Assembly: GCA_964442035.1 (NCBI GenBank)
Contig: CAYTWZ010000051.1
Coordinates: forward strand, 1-12,767
DNA: 12,767 bases
From: JAFLUQ01 sp964442035
GTDB lineage: Bacteria > Bacillota > Clostridia > UMGS1883
Direction of reading: 5' to 3'
In this document: piece by piece, positions 6,634 to 12,731 of the stretch
Layout of the letters: the number at the start of each line of letters is the position of its first letter
How positions within the stretch are numbered: the stretch's first letter is position 1
The notes under the pieces: model-generated
Told to the model about the DNA's origin: nothing
Seen by the model: only the letters and a program-made list of their open reading frames with translations
Databases searched by the model: none
Made by a program: the position numbers and the translations under genes

Positions 6634-7668
6634 ATGAATCTGGATTTCATTCCAAAGGGCAAGGACTTTGACATGATCGGCATGGGCGAGGTCATGCTAC
6701 GCCTTTCGCCGGACGGCAAGGAGAAAATTTCCCAGTCGGAGACCTTTGACAAAAATGCCGGAGGCAGTGAGCTTAACGTTGTAAGCGGAGCGGCCATGCT
6801 TGGTGCCCGTAGCGGTATTATTACCAAACTGCCCCAAAGCAAGGTGGGACGCTTCATCCGCAACAAGATACGCTATGGCAACGTAAGCGACGACTACATA
6901 GTTTTTGACGAAACACCCCAGAAGCGCCTTGGCATTTATTATTACGAGAGTGGCGCTTATCCCCGTAAGTCCTCGGTTATCTACGACCGGGCGCACTCAT
7001 CTGTTACAACACTTCGCCTCAGTGAGCTGGACGACAGTATGTACGGAAAGACCAGCGTTTTCCACATCAGCTCCATTACCTTGGCTCTTGACCCCGATTT
7101 GAGGGAGACAGCCCTTGAGGTCATCCGTCGTATGAAGGAAACGGGCGCAGCCATCAGCTTTGACGTAAACTACCGGGCAAACCTGTGGAGTGAGGACGAG
7201 GCCAGAGCCGTTATCGAAAAGATATTCCCCATGATCGACATACTGTTTGTATCAGAGGAAACAAGTCGCCGTATGCTTCGGCGCACCGGCAGCCTTGAGG
7301 ACATAATGAAGGGCTACACTCAGGACTACGGATGCAAGCTTGTGGCCACCACCCGCCGTGAGGTCATCAGTCCCACAAGGCACAACTTTGGCTCAAAGAT
7401 ATACTTTGACGGCAATTTCTACGAGGAAGCGCCCTACAACAATATTGAGGTCGTTGACCGTGTAGGTAGCGGCGACGCCTATGTGGCAGGTGTACTGTTC
7501 GGGCTTGTTATCCGCCGGGACGTCCAGCACGCTCTTGAGATAGGAAATGCCCTCAGCGCTGTTAAAAACACCATCGAAGGCGACATGTGCGCCAGCAGCA
7601 TCAAGGAGATCGAAAGCATAATCCGCTCCCATAAGGCGGAAGGCCCTCAGTCCGAAATGGATCGCTAA
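6634..7668 (+). CDS. PfkB-family sugar kinase, 2-keto-3-deoxygluconate kinase-like
   Basis: A 344-residue ribokinase/PfkB-fold kinase. Near the N-terminus it has the substrate-side GGSELNVV (43-50) and the fold start IGMGEVMLRL (15-24). DVNYRANLW (177-185) is typical of KDG kinases, and VDRVGSGDAYVAG (274-286) is the PfkB C-terminal signature, with anion-hole GSG and catalytic base Asp281. It should phosphorylate a sugar or sugar acid with ATP; KDG (giving KDPG for an Entner-Doudoroff-type aldolase) is the best family-based guess, but no aldolase or uronate gene is in the window to support it. AGGAGGG lies just before the ATG. It is 29 nt after the deacetylase gene, so probably co-transcribed. 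A very long hairpin follows at 7724-7795. Confidence 0.88.
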   Translation: MNLDFIPKGKDFDMIGMGEVMLRLSPDGKEKISQSETFDKNAGGSELNVVSGAAMLGARSGIITKLPQSKVGRFIRNKIRYGNVSDDYIVFDETPQKRLGIYYYESGAYPRKSSVIYDRAHSSVTTLRLSELDDSMYGKTSVFHISSITLALDPDLRETALEVIRRMKETGAAISFDVNYRANLWSEDEARAVIEKIFPMIDILFVSEETSRRMLRRTGSLEDIMKGYTQDYGCKLVATTRREVISPTRHNFGSKIYFDGNFYEEAPYNNIEVVDRVGSGDAYVAGVLFGLVIRRDVQHALEIGNALSAVKNTIEGDMCASSIKEIESIIRSHKAEGPQSEMDR

Positions 7669-7723
7669 ACACAGCAGTCTCATCGAGGGATCGCACGGTT
7701 TCCCTTAGCTAAGTATATAGGGG

Positions 7724-7795
7724 TTAAAACTAAACGAAAGATGTCCCTCGAGTAGGTGTACGAGACCCGGGGGGACATCTTTCGTTTAGTTTTAA
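7724..7795. repeat. R1 repeat, copy B: 24-bp perfect inverted repeat, likely terminator
   Basis: The two arms (7724-7747 and 7772-7795) are perfect reverse complements over 24 bases and contain the R1 end sequence AACTAAACGAAAGATGTCC and its mirror. The 24-nt loop holds a small extra CTCG/CGAG stem (7747-7764). It starts 55 nt behind the kinase stop codon. As RNA it would form a very stable hairpin from either strand, with a loosely U-rich end (GTTTTAAATTAT), so it may serve as terminator. It shares arm sequence with copies A (1031-1046) and C (12494-12513). Confidence 0.8.
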
Positions 7796-8078
7796 ATTAT
7801 CGAAATGAAAGTTGATGTCTGCGTCAGAAATATTGAGCATTTTATCGTTCCAATTACATTATGGCAAAATCAGACTAAACAAAGCTTATGCCCGTGTAAA
7901 CCATCTGAATTAACAAATCCTTTCGCCGGTTTCCGCAAGGTCGCCGGCATAGCGGTTTTTCGACAAAAGCAAGTCATGTTTGCCATAAAAAGGTATTGGG
8001 CGTATATATGTGGAATTAAGGGCTCGTATTTTGAATAAATTTGTAACCAATGCCTATTGCTATTCTGAAAATCAATGC
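7796..8078. other. gene-free stretch between kinase terminator and transporter promoter
   Basis: An AT-rich stretch with no convincing gene. One 77-codon open frame (7805-8038, plus) has no ribosome binding site, no recognisable motif and odd composition, and I do not call it. A GC-rich island near 7922-7962 contains two copies of tcgccgg and ends in a T-run (gcggtttttcg); it could be a remnant of a former gene or structured RNA, but I cannot identify it. The promoter for the transporter begins at its right end. Confidence 0.5.
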
Positions 8079-8084
8079 TATAAT
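8057..8084 (+). promoter_or_regulatory. probable promoter (extended -10) for the transporter operon
   Basis: TTGCTA (8057-8062), 16-nt spacer and TATAAT (8079-8084) with extended -10 TGC just before. A start near 8091 would give a leader of about 170 nt before the ATG at 8264. Confidence 0.6.
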
Positions 8085-8126
8085 AAACAATGTGTTAAGG
8101 AAGATTTGACTGATTCTAAGTTGCCG

Positions 8127-8178
8127 CCCATGAGCAGAAACAAGCTATGCGGCGTGAATTATTCAGAGGCTTCTTAGG
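8127..8178 (-). repeat. interspersed repeat R2, copy d (partial)
   Basis: Contains GCGTGAATTATTCAG (8152-8166) exactly as in copy a. Flanks are looser: on the minus strand the stretch reads CTAAGAAGC before the core and AGCTTG then TGCTCATGGGC after it, against CTAAGGAAGC, GGCTT and TGCTTGATGGGC in copy a. It lies inside the predicted 5' leader of the transporter gene. Confidence 0.6.
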
Positions 8179-8183
8179 TTTGG

Positions 8184-8236
8184 CTCCAAAGACGGAACCG
8201 AACAGCTTTTGGAGAATGCCGTTTCTATCGGCATTC
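8184..8236 (+). promoter_or_regulatory. two adjoining stem-loops in the transporter leader, possible attenuator
   Basis: The first stem pairs CTCCAAA (8184-8190) with TTTGGAG (8208-8214). The second pairs GAATGCCG (8214-8221) with CGGCATTC (8229-8236), 8 bp perfect around a 7-nt loop. The two share G8214, so one could compete with the other. A short T-run (8245-8249) follows, directly ahead of the AGGAGG. This could be an attenuator or a ligand- or protein-binding leader; I cannot match it to a known riboswitch class. Confidence 0.45.
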
Positions 8237-8250
8237 CATCAAAATTTTTC

Positions 8251-8256
8251 AGGAGG
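8251..8256 (+). promoter_or_regulatory. ribosome binding site deciding the transporter start
   Basis: AGGAGG with a seven-base spacer before ATG 8264. The upstream in-frame ATG at 8147 has no such site and would add 39 residues encoded by repeat and hairpin sequence. Confidence 0.9.
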
Positions 8257-8263
8257 CATAAAA

Positions 8264-9613
8264 ATGACATCTCAGATATTGGCAGTATTAGTATTTGTGC
8301 TGATGTTTGCGCTGATAATAACGGAAAAGATAGAGCGGCATATTGCTACGTTGCTCTGCGGACTGATGACAATAGTACTTGTTTTCGGTTTCAGCATGCA
8401 CAGCATGGACGCGGTGGTCAAGACCTTGAATATCAACAGTATATTCACCACAGACTTCTGGTATCATGTAGGTTCAGCAGCAGATGAGTCCTCCGGAATA
8501 AACTGGGCTACAATAATATTTATTGCCGGTATTATGGTAATGGTTGAAGTTATGGCAAATGTGGGATTTTTCCGGTGGCTATGCATATTCATTGCCAACC
8601 TGGTTAAATACCGGGTCATTCCGATCTTTATCGCATTTATGCTTATGTCGGCGTTACTCTCCATGTTTATCGACAGCATAACCGTAATACTTTTCCTTGC
8701 GGCGGTAACGGTGGAACTGTCACATATGCTTAATTTCAATCCCGTTCCAATGATACTTTCGGAAATATTCTGCGCCAACCTAGGCGGCTCCGCTACAATG
8801 TGCGGTGACCCGCCCAACATTATCGTGGGCACCTCATTGGGCTATTCATTCTGGGACTTTTTAACAAACACAGGTGTCATAGCGGGTATTTCCATTATCG
8901 TAATTATCTTCTATTTCTTCTTTTGCTTTCGCAAAAAATTGGAGCAGACCGGAGAACCTGACGAATCAATGAAGCAGAAGCCATCACAAGCTATCATCAG
9001 CAAGCGAGGTTTTGTATTATGTAGCATCATATTTGCCGCGGCTGTGATACTGCTTGTGACCCATTCCATGACGGGGCTCACCGTGGCGTCTATAGGGGTA
9101 TTCATCGCGGCAGCCACACTTATTGCCGCGGGGAAAGCAGCCCCTCGGCTGCTGAAAAAAATCGACTACAAGACTCTGCTCTTCTTTATAGGTCTATTCA
9201 TAGTTGTCGGCGGCCTTGAGCAGACAGGAATCCTTGAAATAGTGGCGAATTTTATCGAAAAGATCAGCGGAGGCAATATGTACCTTATGGTGGCGATCAT
9301 CATCTGGGTATCAGCGTTTGCCAGCGCATTTATTGACAACATTCCATTTGCCGCAACCATGATACCAATTATCCGTGCTCTGTCCGAGGCATCAGGCGCA
9401 AACCTTTCGGTGCTGGCTTGGGCGCTGTCCATGGGAACCGATGTGGGAGGTAGCGCCACTCCCATAGGAGCGTCGGCCAATGTTGTGGGCACATCTGTAG
9501 CCGCCAAAGAGGGTCACCCCATAGGCTGGGGAGCCTACTGCAAATATCTTGTACCGGCAACTATAATCGTTCTGCTAATATCCATGGCATCCATATGGTT
9601 TAGGTATCTTTAA
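8264..9613 (+). CDS. ion transporter superfamily permease (SLC13/ArsB/NhaD-like)
   Basis: A 449-residue polytopic inner-membrane transporter with roughly 11-12 hydrophobic segments. The inverted-repeat architecture of the ion transporter superfamily is clear: NLGGSATMCGDPPNIIVGTS (172-191) mirrors DVGGSATPIGASANVVGTS (393-411), and FIDSITVILF (136-145) mirrors FIDNIPFAAT (357-366). These are the hairpin/substrate-site motifs of the CitM/SLC13, ArsB and NhaD-type families. Possible cargo includes Na+/H+, dicarboxylate/citrate, sulfate or arsenite; motifs do not decide, and no arsenic genes are near. The frame is open back to 8147, but AGGAGG (8251-8256) seven bases before ATG 8264 and the hydrophobic N-terminus fix the start here. 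A cytidylate-kinase-like gene follows after 16 nt. Confidence 0.9.
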   Translation: MTSQILAVLVFVLMFALIITEKIERHIATLLCGLMTIVLVFGFSMHSMDAVVKTLNINSIFTTDFWYHVGSAADESSGINWATIIFIAGIMVMVEVMANVGFFRWLCIFIANLVKYRVIPIFIAFMLMSALLSMFIDSITVILFLAAVTVELSHMLNFNPVPMILSEIFCANLGGSATMCGDPPNIIVGTSLGYSFWDFLTNTGVIAGISIIVIIFYFFFCFRKKLEQTGEPDESMKQKPSQAIISKRGFVLCSIIFAAAVILLVTHSMTGLTVASIGVFIAAATLIAAGKAAPRLLKKIDYKTLLFFIGLFIVVGGLEQTGILEIVANFIEKISGGNMYLMVAIIIWVSAFASAFIDNIPFAATMIPIIRALSEASGANLSVLAWALSMGTDVGGSATPIGASANVVGTSVAAKEGHPIGWGAYCKYLVPATIIVLLISMASIWFRYL

Positions 9614-9629
9614 TTAGGAGGGGAACAAA

Positions 9630-10283
9630 ATGGAGCACAAGCAGGTAATCATTTCCATAAGCCGTGAGTTCGGCAGTGGCGGTCACGAAATAGCTGAAAA
9701 GCTGGCCTCAAGGTTTAAACTGCCACTTTATGACAGCAATCTGCTCAACGAGATCGCTATGAAAAAGCATGTAAAGGCCTCCAACCTCATAAAGTATGAC
9801 GAAATGCCTAAAAACACCTTTTTGTATCGCAGCATCCGAGGCTACAGCAATTCTCCGGAGGAAAATATCGCGCAGATACAATTCAATTACATCCGGAAAA
9901 AAGCGGACGCGGGGCATTCCTTTGTCATTGTGGGGCGCTGTTCGGAGGAGATACTTAAAAGCTATGAATGCATGGTTTCGGTTTTTATCCTTGGAGATAT
10001 GGACAAGAAGATCCAGCGTGTAGCGAAAAAATACAATGTTACAGCCTCTGATGCCGAGGCAATGATCAAAAGTACAGACAAGAAGCGCAAAACCTACCAC
10101 AACTCTCATTGCCAAGCTAAGTGGGGTGACTCCAGAAATTACGAACTGAGCATCAACAGTAGTAAGCTCAGCATCAACAAGATCGTTGATATCATTGAAA
10201 TATATGTAGGGGAAAGATTCGGACTTATCAAAGATCTGAGTGATAAAAATTCCATCACATCTGCCATAACCAAGCAGCTGTAA
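9630..10283 (+). CDS. cytidylate kinase-like P-loop family protein
   Basis: A 217-residue nucleoside-monophosphate-kinase-fold protein of the cytidylate kinase-like family. The start VIISISREFGSGGHEIA (6-22) is the glycine-rich phosphate loop in the form typical of this family, with GSGG instead of GKS/T. LYDSNLL (33-39) is the next conserved element, and YHNSHCQAKWGDSRNYELSI (145-164) followed by NSSKLSI (165-171) are the C-terminal signatures. The real substrate of this family is not settled; a CMP kinase role is not implied, since the canonical Cmk has a different loop. It sits 16 nt behind the permease with its own AGGAGGGG, so the two are co-transcribed, and a role in controlling or serving the transporter is possible (inference). 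A terminator hairpin follows. Confidence 0.87.
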   Translation: MEHKQVIISISREFGSGGHEIAEKLASRFKLPLYDSNLLNEIAMKKHVKASNLIKYDEMPKNTFLYRSIRGYSNSPEENIAQIQFNYIRKKADAGHSFVIVGRCSEEILKSYECMVSVFILGDMDKKIQRVAKKYNVTASDAEAMIKSTDKKRKTYHNSHCQAKWGDSRNYELSINSSKLSINKIVDIIEIYVGERFGLIKDLSDKNSITSAITKQL

Positions 10284-10315
10284 GCCCTCTTCACTGACGT
10301 ACAAGCCAATATACA

Positions 10316-10360
10316 AACCCCTTGATCATTTCCAAATCATAGTGAATTGATCAGGGGGTT
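10316..10360. terminator. bidirectional terminator between convergent genes
   Basis: AACCCCTTGATCA (10316-10328) pairs with TGATCAGGGGGTT (10348-10360) over 13 positions with one G-U, around a 19-nt loop. On the plus strand it is followed by CTTATTTATT; on the minus strand the T-richer side is TTGTATATT. It lies between the 3' ends of the kinase-like gene (10283) and the CuAO_N-domain gene (10369), so it can serve both. Confidence 0.8.
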
Positions 10361-10368
10361 CTTATTTA

Positions 10369-11223
10369 TTATTCCAGGTTTTCACACACTATCTTGTCAT
10401 TGACACTTCTGAGCACACATATGTGGGCTATATCCACATTCTTCTTCCCCGGGCCGTCCAACAGGATTCCTTTTGCCGAACCATTTTCAAGGAGGCAAAT
10501 GCGTATAGGGCACTCTAACGCAACGCCGTATTTCTCTCCCATTTGAAGAAGGAACTCGTATTGCTTCTCCTTATCGGACGCAAGTCTCCCAAATTCCCCG
10601 CATTCATCTTGGGTCATTTTTTCCGCCAGCAAAGCGGCCGCCTCATCCACCCACATATTTGACAAATTGGCGATTACCGCATCAGGATTACCTTCAATAT
10701 CCGCGGCTATACGAGAGCCTTCCGACTGTATCAGTTGCGGCATCAGGGAGGAAAAATACCTTTCCGCCAAAGCATCAGTAGCCTCCGGCACTGTACGACG
10801 GTCATCAGTAATTACAGCGGTATTCATACTCTGAGACCAAAACACTCGGCTTTCAAGGCTTTGGGCGATAAAACGCAAGGGAACCATCGTCCGTCCATCC
10901 CTTATGTAAGGCGCGGCATCCAGGTACCCGCTGGTGACCCTGTTGTCCTGAGTAATAGAGGCTGACTGGCTGCCTATGGTTATATCTACCCGGCGTCCGC
11001 CTTTTTCTATGACTATACCTTGGGTCTCGTTTCTCCATGTCACCTTGGCTTCGAGAGTCTCCGCAACGGCTCTGAGTGGCACCATGGTGCGCTGGTTTAC
11101 TACCTGACCGCCCACATCCGAAATCAGCTTACTGCCATTGATTATAACGGTTATGTCATCCTGCGCAAGAACCGGTACAGCCGACAAAAGCATCAAAAGC
11201 AGCACGCATATTATTTTTTTCAT
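10369..11223 (-). CDS. secreted protein with copper amine oxidase N-terminal-like (CuAO_N1) domain
   Basis: A 284-residue exported protein. Residues 1-20 are a classical signal peptide (MKK, hydrophobic core, then VLA before QDD). The following domain (about 24-140) carries the two hallmark units RTMVPLRAVAETLEAKVTW (45-63) and RTMVPLRFIAQSLESRVFW (111-129), the repeat signature of the CuAO_N1 domain, common on clostridial surface proteins and not itself an oxidase. The C-terminal half (145-284) has no motif I recognise. Start choice: a GTG nine bases upstream (11230-11232) gives MINMKK, but AAGGG with an eight-base spacer fits the ATG at 11223 better and yields the normal signal peptide. It lies 72 nt behind the aldo/keto reductase gene on the same strand; no clear terminator is seen between them. 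Confidence 0.85.
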   Translation of the reverse strand: MKKIICVLLLMLLSAVPVLAQDDITVIINGSKLISDVGGQVVNQRTMVPLRAVAETLEAKVTWRNETQGIVIEKGGRRVDITIGSQSASITQDNRVTSGYLDAAPYIRDGRTMVPLRFIAQSLESRVFWSQSMNTAVITDDRRTVPEATDALAERYFSSLMPQLIQSEGSRIAADIEGNPDAVIANLSNMWVDEAAALLAEKMTQDECGEFGRLASDKEKQYEFLLQMGEKYGVALECPIRICLLENGSAKGILLDGPGKKNVDIAHICVLRSVNDKIVCENLE

Positions 11224-11295
11224 ATTGATCACCCTTTTTATTTTTAAGGCAAAAGCCCATACAAGGCCCTCAAGAGGTTCTTGTGCGTCACTGCC

Positions 11296-12318
11296 CTAAT
11301 ATTTTTTCCCATCAAGTATTTCCGTATAGTCCCGGTAGTTATCCGCAAGAAGTCTTGGCGTGTCAAGGCCATAAGGACATTTTGACTTGCATTGACCGCA
11401 GTGAAGACAGTCCTCGATTTTTTTCATCTTAGCCTGCACCTCTGAGGTGAGCTGAAGCCGAGAGGGAGATCTACGTATCAGCAGTGACATACGGGCACAG
11501 TTATTAATTTCGATTCCCACAGGGCAGGGCATACAGTAGCCGCAGCCCCGGCAAAAATCACCGGCAAGGTTTTTACGGTCGCTTTCAATTACCGCCTTTA
11601 TTTTCTCAGTCATTGCGGGAGGTGCAGTGTTATACCCAAGGAATTCTTCCAGTTCGCCCATACGTTGCACTCCCCATATGGGCAACACATTTTCATATTG
11701 AGCCATAAAAGCATAGGCAGCCGCGGAATTAGATATAAGGCCGCCGGACAGCCCCTTCATAGCAATAAAGCCAAGGTTATTCCTATCGCAGTTTTCCACG
11801 ATCTCAATGTCCTTATCAGTGGCCAGATAGCTGAAGGGGAACTGAATTGTATCATAAAGCCCCGAGTCGATAGCCTGTCGAGCTACGGCAAGCCTATGAT
11901 TCGTAAGACCGATAAAGCGTATCTTGCCCTGTCTGCGTGCCTCAAGCATTGCCTCATATAGTCCGCTACCGTCTCCGGTAACTGGACAGAAGCCCGGATT
12001 ATGGAACTGATATATGTCAACATAATCTGTTTTGAGATTGCCAAGGCTGGTCTCAAGATCCTTCCAGAAGTCAGCGGCATTCTGTGCTCCGGTTTTAGTG
12101 GCAATAATAATCTTATTTCTTACATCATGCAAAGCATAGCCAAGCTTTTCCTCACTGTCAGTGTAAAATCTGGCAGTATCAAAAAAATTAATACCTCCGT
12201 CATATGCCCGTCTGAGAATAGCGGCGGCCTCATCAAATCCGATCCTCTGCACAGGCAAAGCGCCAAATCCGTTTTTACAGGCCTTAAGGCCCGTCCTTCC
12301 AAGCGTAACGTAGTCCAT
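11296..12318 (-). CDS. aldo/keto reductase with C-terminal 2x[4Fe-4S] ferredoxin domain
   Basis: A 340-residue fusion. Residues 1 to about 240 form an aldo/keto reductase barrel with the tetrad Asp47, Tyr52 (FDTARFYT), Lys75 (ATKTG) and His106 (FHNP). Residues 250-320 carry a ferredoxin-type part with CxxCxxCxxCP (Cys256, 259, 262, 265) and CxxCxxCxxxCP (Cys304, 307, 310, 314), enough for two [4Fe-4S] clusters. This architecture is frequent in strict anaerobes; the substrate is not known. It probably passes electrons between the clusters and a carbonyl or NAD(P)H site (inference from architecture). AAAAGGATG precedes the ATG and a consensus promoter lies at 12350-12378. Length agrees with others of this fused class. 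Confidence 0.92.
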   Translation of the reverse strand: MDYVTLGRTGLKACKNGFGALPVQRIGFDEAAAILRRAYDGGINFFDTARFYTDSEEKLGYALHDVRNKIIIATKTGAQNAADFWKDLETSLGNLKTDYVDIYQFHNPGFCPVTGDGSGLYEAMLEARRQGKIRFIGLTNHRLAVARQAIDSGLYDTIQFPFSYLATDKDIEIVENCDRNNLGFIAMKGLSGGLISNSAAAYAFMAQYENVLPIWGVQRMGELEEFLGYNTAPPAMTEKIKAVIESDRKNLAGDFCRGCGYCMPCPVGIEINNCARMSLLIRRSPSRLQLTSEVQAKMKKIEDCLHCGQCKSKCPYGLDTPRLLADNYRDYTEILDGKKY

Positions 12319-12349
12319 TTTGTTTCATCCTTTTATGTCATATACAAAT

Positions 12350-12378
12350 ATTATACAACAGCTCCTACCTTTTGTCAA
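12350..12378 (-). promoter_or_regulatory. consensus sigma-A promoter of the aldo/keto reductase gene
   Basis: On the minus strand TTGACA (12373-12378), 17-nt spacer, TATAAT (12350-12355). Both hexamers are perfect. The start would be near 12343, giving a leader of about 25 nt with the ribosome binding site AAAAGGATG at 12326-12334. Confidence 0.88.
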
Positions 12379-12399
12379 CAAAAATGCTTTTCAATAAAG

Positions 12400-12490
12400 G
12401 CTTTTAAATTGCAAGTGAATTCCCAAAGTAAATTCCACAGTGGAATTCAAAATGGAATTTACATTGGGAATTCACGCTTTTAAATTGCAA
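12400..12490. repeat. 61-bp palindrome bracketed by 15-bp exact direct repeats
   Basis: GCTTTTAAATTGCAA occurs at 12400-12414 and again at 12476-12490. Exactly between them lie two arms, 12415-12437 and 12453-12475, that are reverse complements at 22 of 23 positions (ends GTGAATTCCC / GGGAATTCAC) around a 15-nt centre with its own TTCCACAGTGGAA palindrome. No coding capacity. The layout is like a miniature inverted-repeat insertion with target duplication, although 15 bp is long for that. Confidence 0.85.
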
Positions 12491-12493
12491 TAT

Positions 12494-12612
12494 AACTAAA
12501 CGAAAGATGTCCCCCGCCTCTATGCTCCGCTTTCGTTTTTCGGTGGGAGATCAATCTCCCACCGAAACGTTGAATGACAGGCTTTCAGCCCTTATTGAAA
12601 ATGCTTTAATAT
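12494..12612 (+). repeat. structured interspersed repeat R1, copy C
   Basis: It begins AACTAAACGAAAGATGTCCC (12494-12513). AAACGAAAG (12498-12506) pairs with CTTTCGTTT (12530-12538), and a second perfect 13-bp hairpin follows with arms 12538-12550 and 12555-12567 around TCAA. From 12563 onward (AAACG.TG, GGCTTTCAGC, CTTATTG, TGCTTT) it matches the distal part of R2 copy a, so R1 and R2 share a module. It lies between the 61-bp palindrome and the promoter of the gene at the right edge. Confidence 0.75.
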
Positions 12613-12639
12613 GGTTATTTTAAAACTTTCCCTTGCATA

Positions 12640-12668
12640 TTGACAAACCACAAAAAAGGATATATAAT
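12640..12668 (+). promoter_or_regulatory. consensus sigma-A promoter of the right-edge gene
   Basis: TTGACA (12640-12645), 17-nt spacer, TATAAT (12663-12668); both hexamers perfect. Transcription would begin near 12675, inside the inverted repeat that follows directly. Confidence 0.88.
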
Positions 12669-12669
12669 G

Positions 12670-12710
12670 CAATTAGTTCAAAAACGAACTGTTTAATTTT
12701 GAACTAATTG
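12670..12710. promoter_or_regulatory. inverted-repeat operator overlapping the transcription start
   Basis: CAATTAGTTCAAAA (12670-12683) and TTTTGAACTAATTG (12697-12710) are perfect 14-bp reverse complements with a 13-nt centre. The centre adds a further GAACT (12686-12690), so AGTTC-N6-GAACT and two GAACT half-sites are present. Its position right after the -10 box fits a repressor blocking initiation; AT-rich dyads of this sort are common for MarR-type regulators (inference). Confidence 0.7.
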
Positions 12711-12731
12711 TAAAAAAAGGTGGGAGTAATT

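Noticed and set aside
7686..7705. Hairpin AGGGA/TCCCT just behind the kinase gene as its terminator
   Set aside because: Only five base pairs with no U-tract; the perfect 24-bp-armed hairpin at 7724-7795 is a much better candidate.
7805..8038. A 77-codon open frame in the kinase-transporter gap
   Set aside because: No ribosome binding site, no motif, unusual composition and placement directly behind a strong hairpin; insufficient support for a gene.
8147..8263. A 39-residue N-terminal extension of the transporter from an upstream ATG
   Set aside because: No ribosome binding site at 8147 and the extension is encoded by repeat and hairpin sequence, whereas AGGAGG sits seven bases before ATG 8264.
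11224..11295. Possible terminator between the aldo/keto reductase and the CuAO_N-domain gene
   Set aside because: Only weak stems such as CAAGA/TCTTG and GGC/GCC are visible and the T-runs are not placed right behind them, so I cannot call one.
12400..12612. Possible CRISPR array from the repeats near the right end
   Set aside because: Only two copies of a 15-mer separated by a palindrome, no regular spacers and no cas genes.
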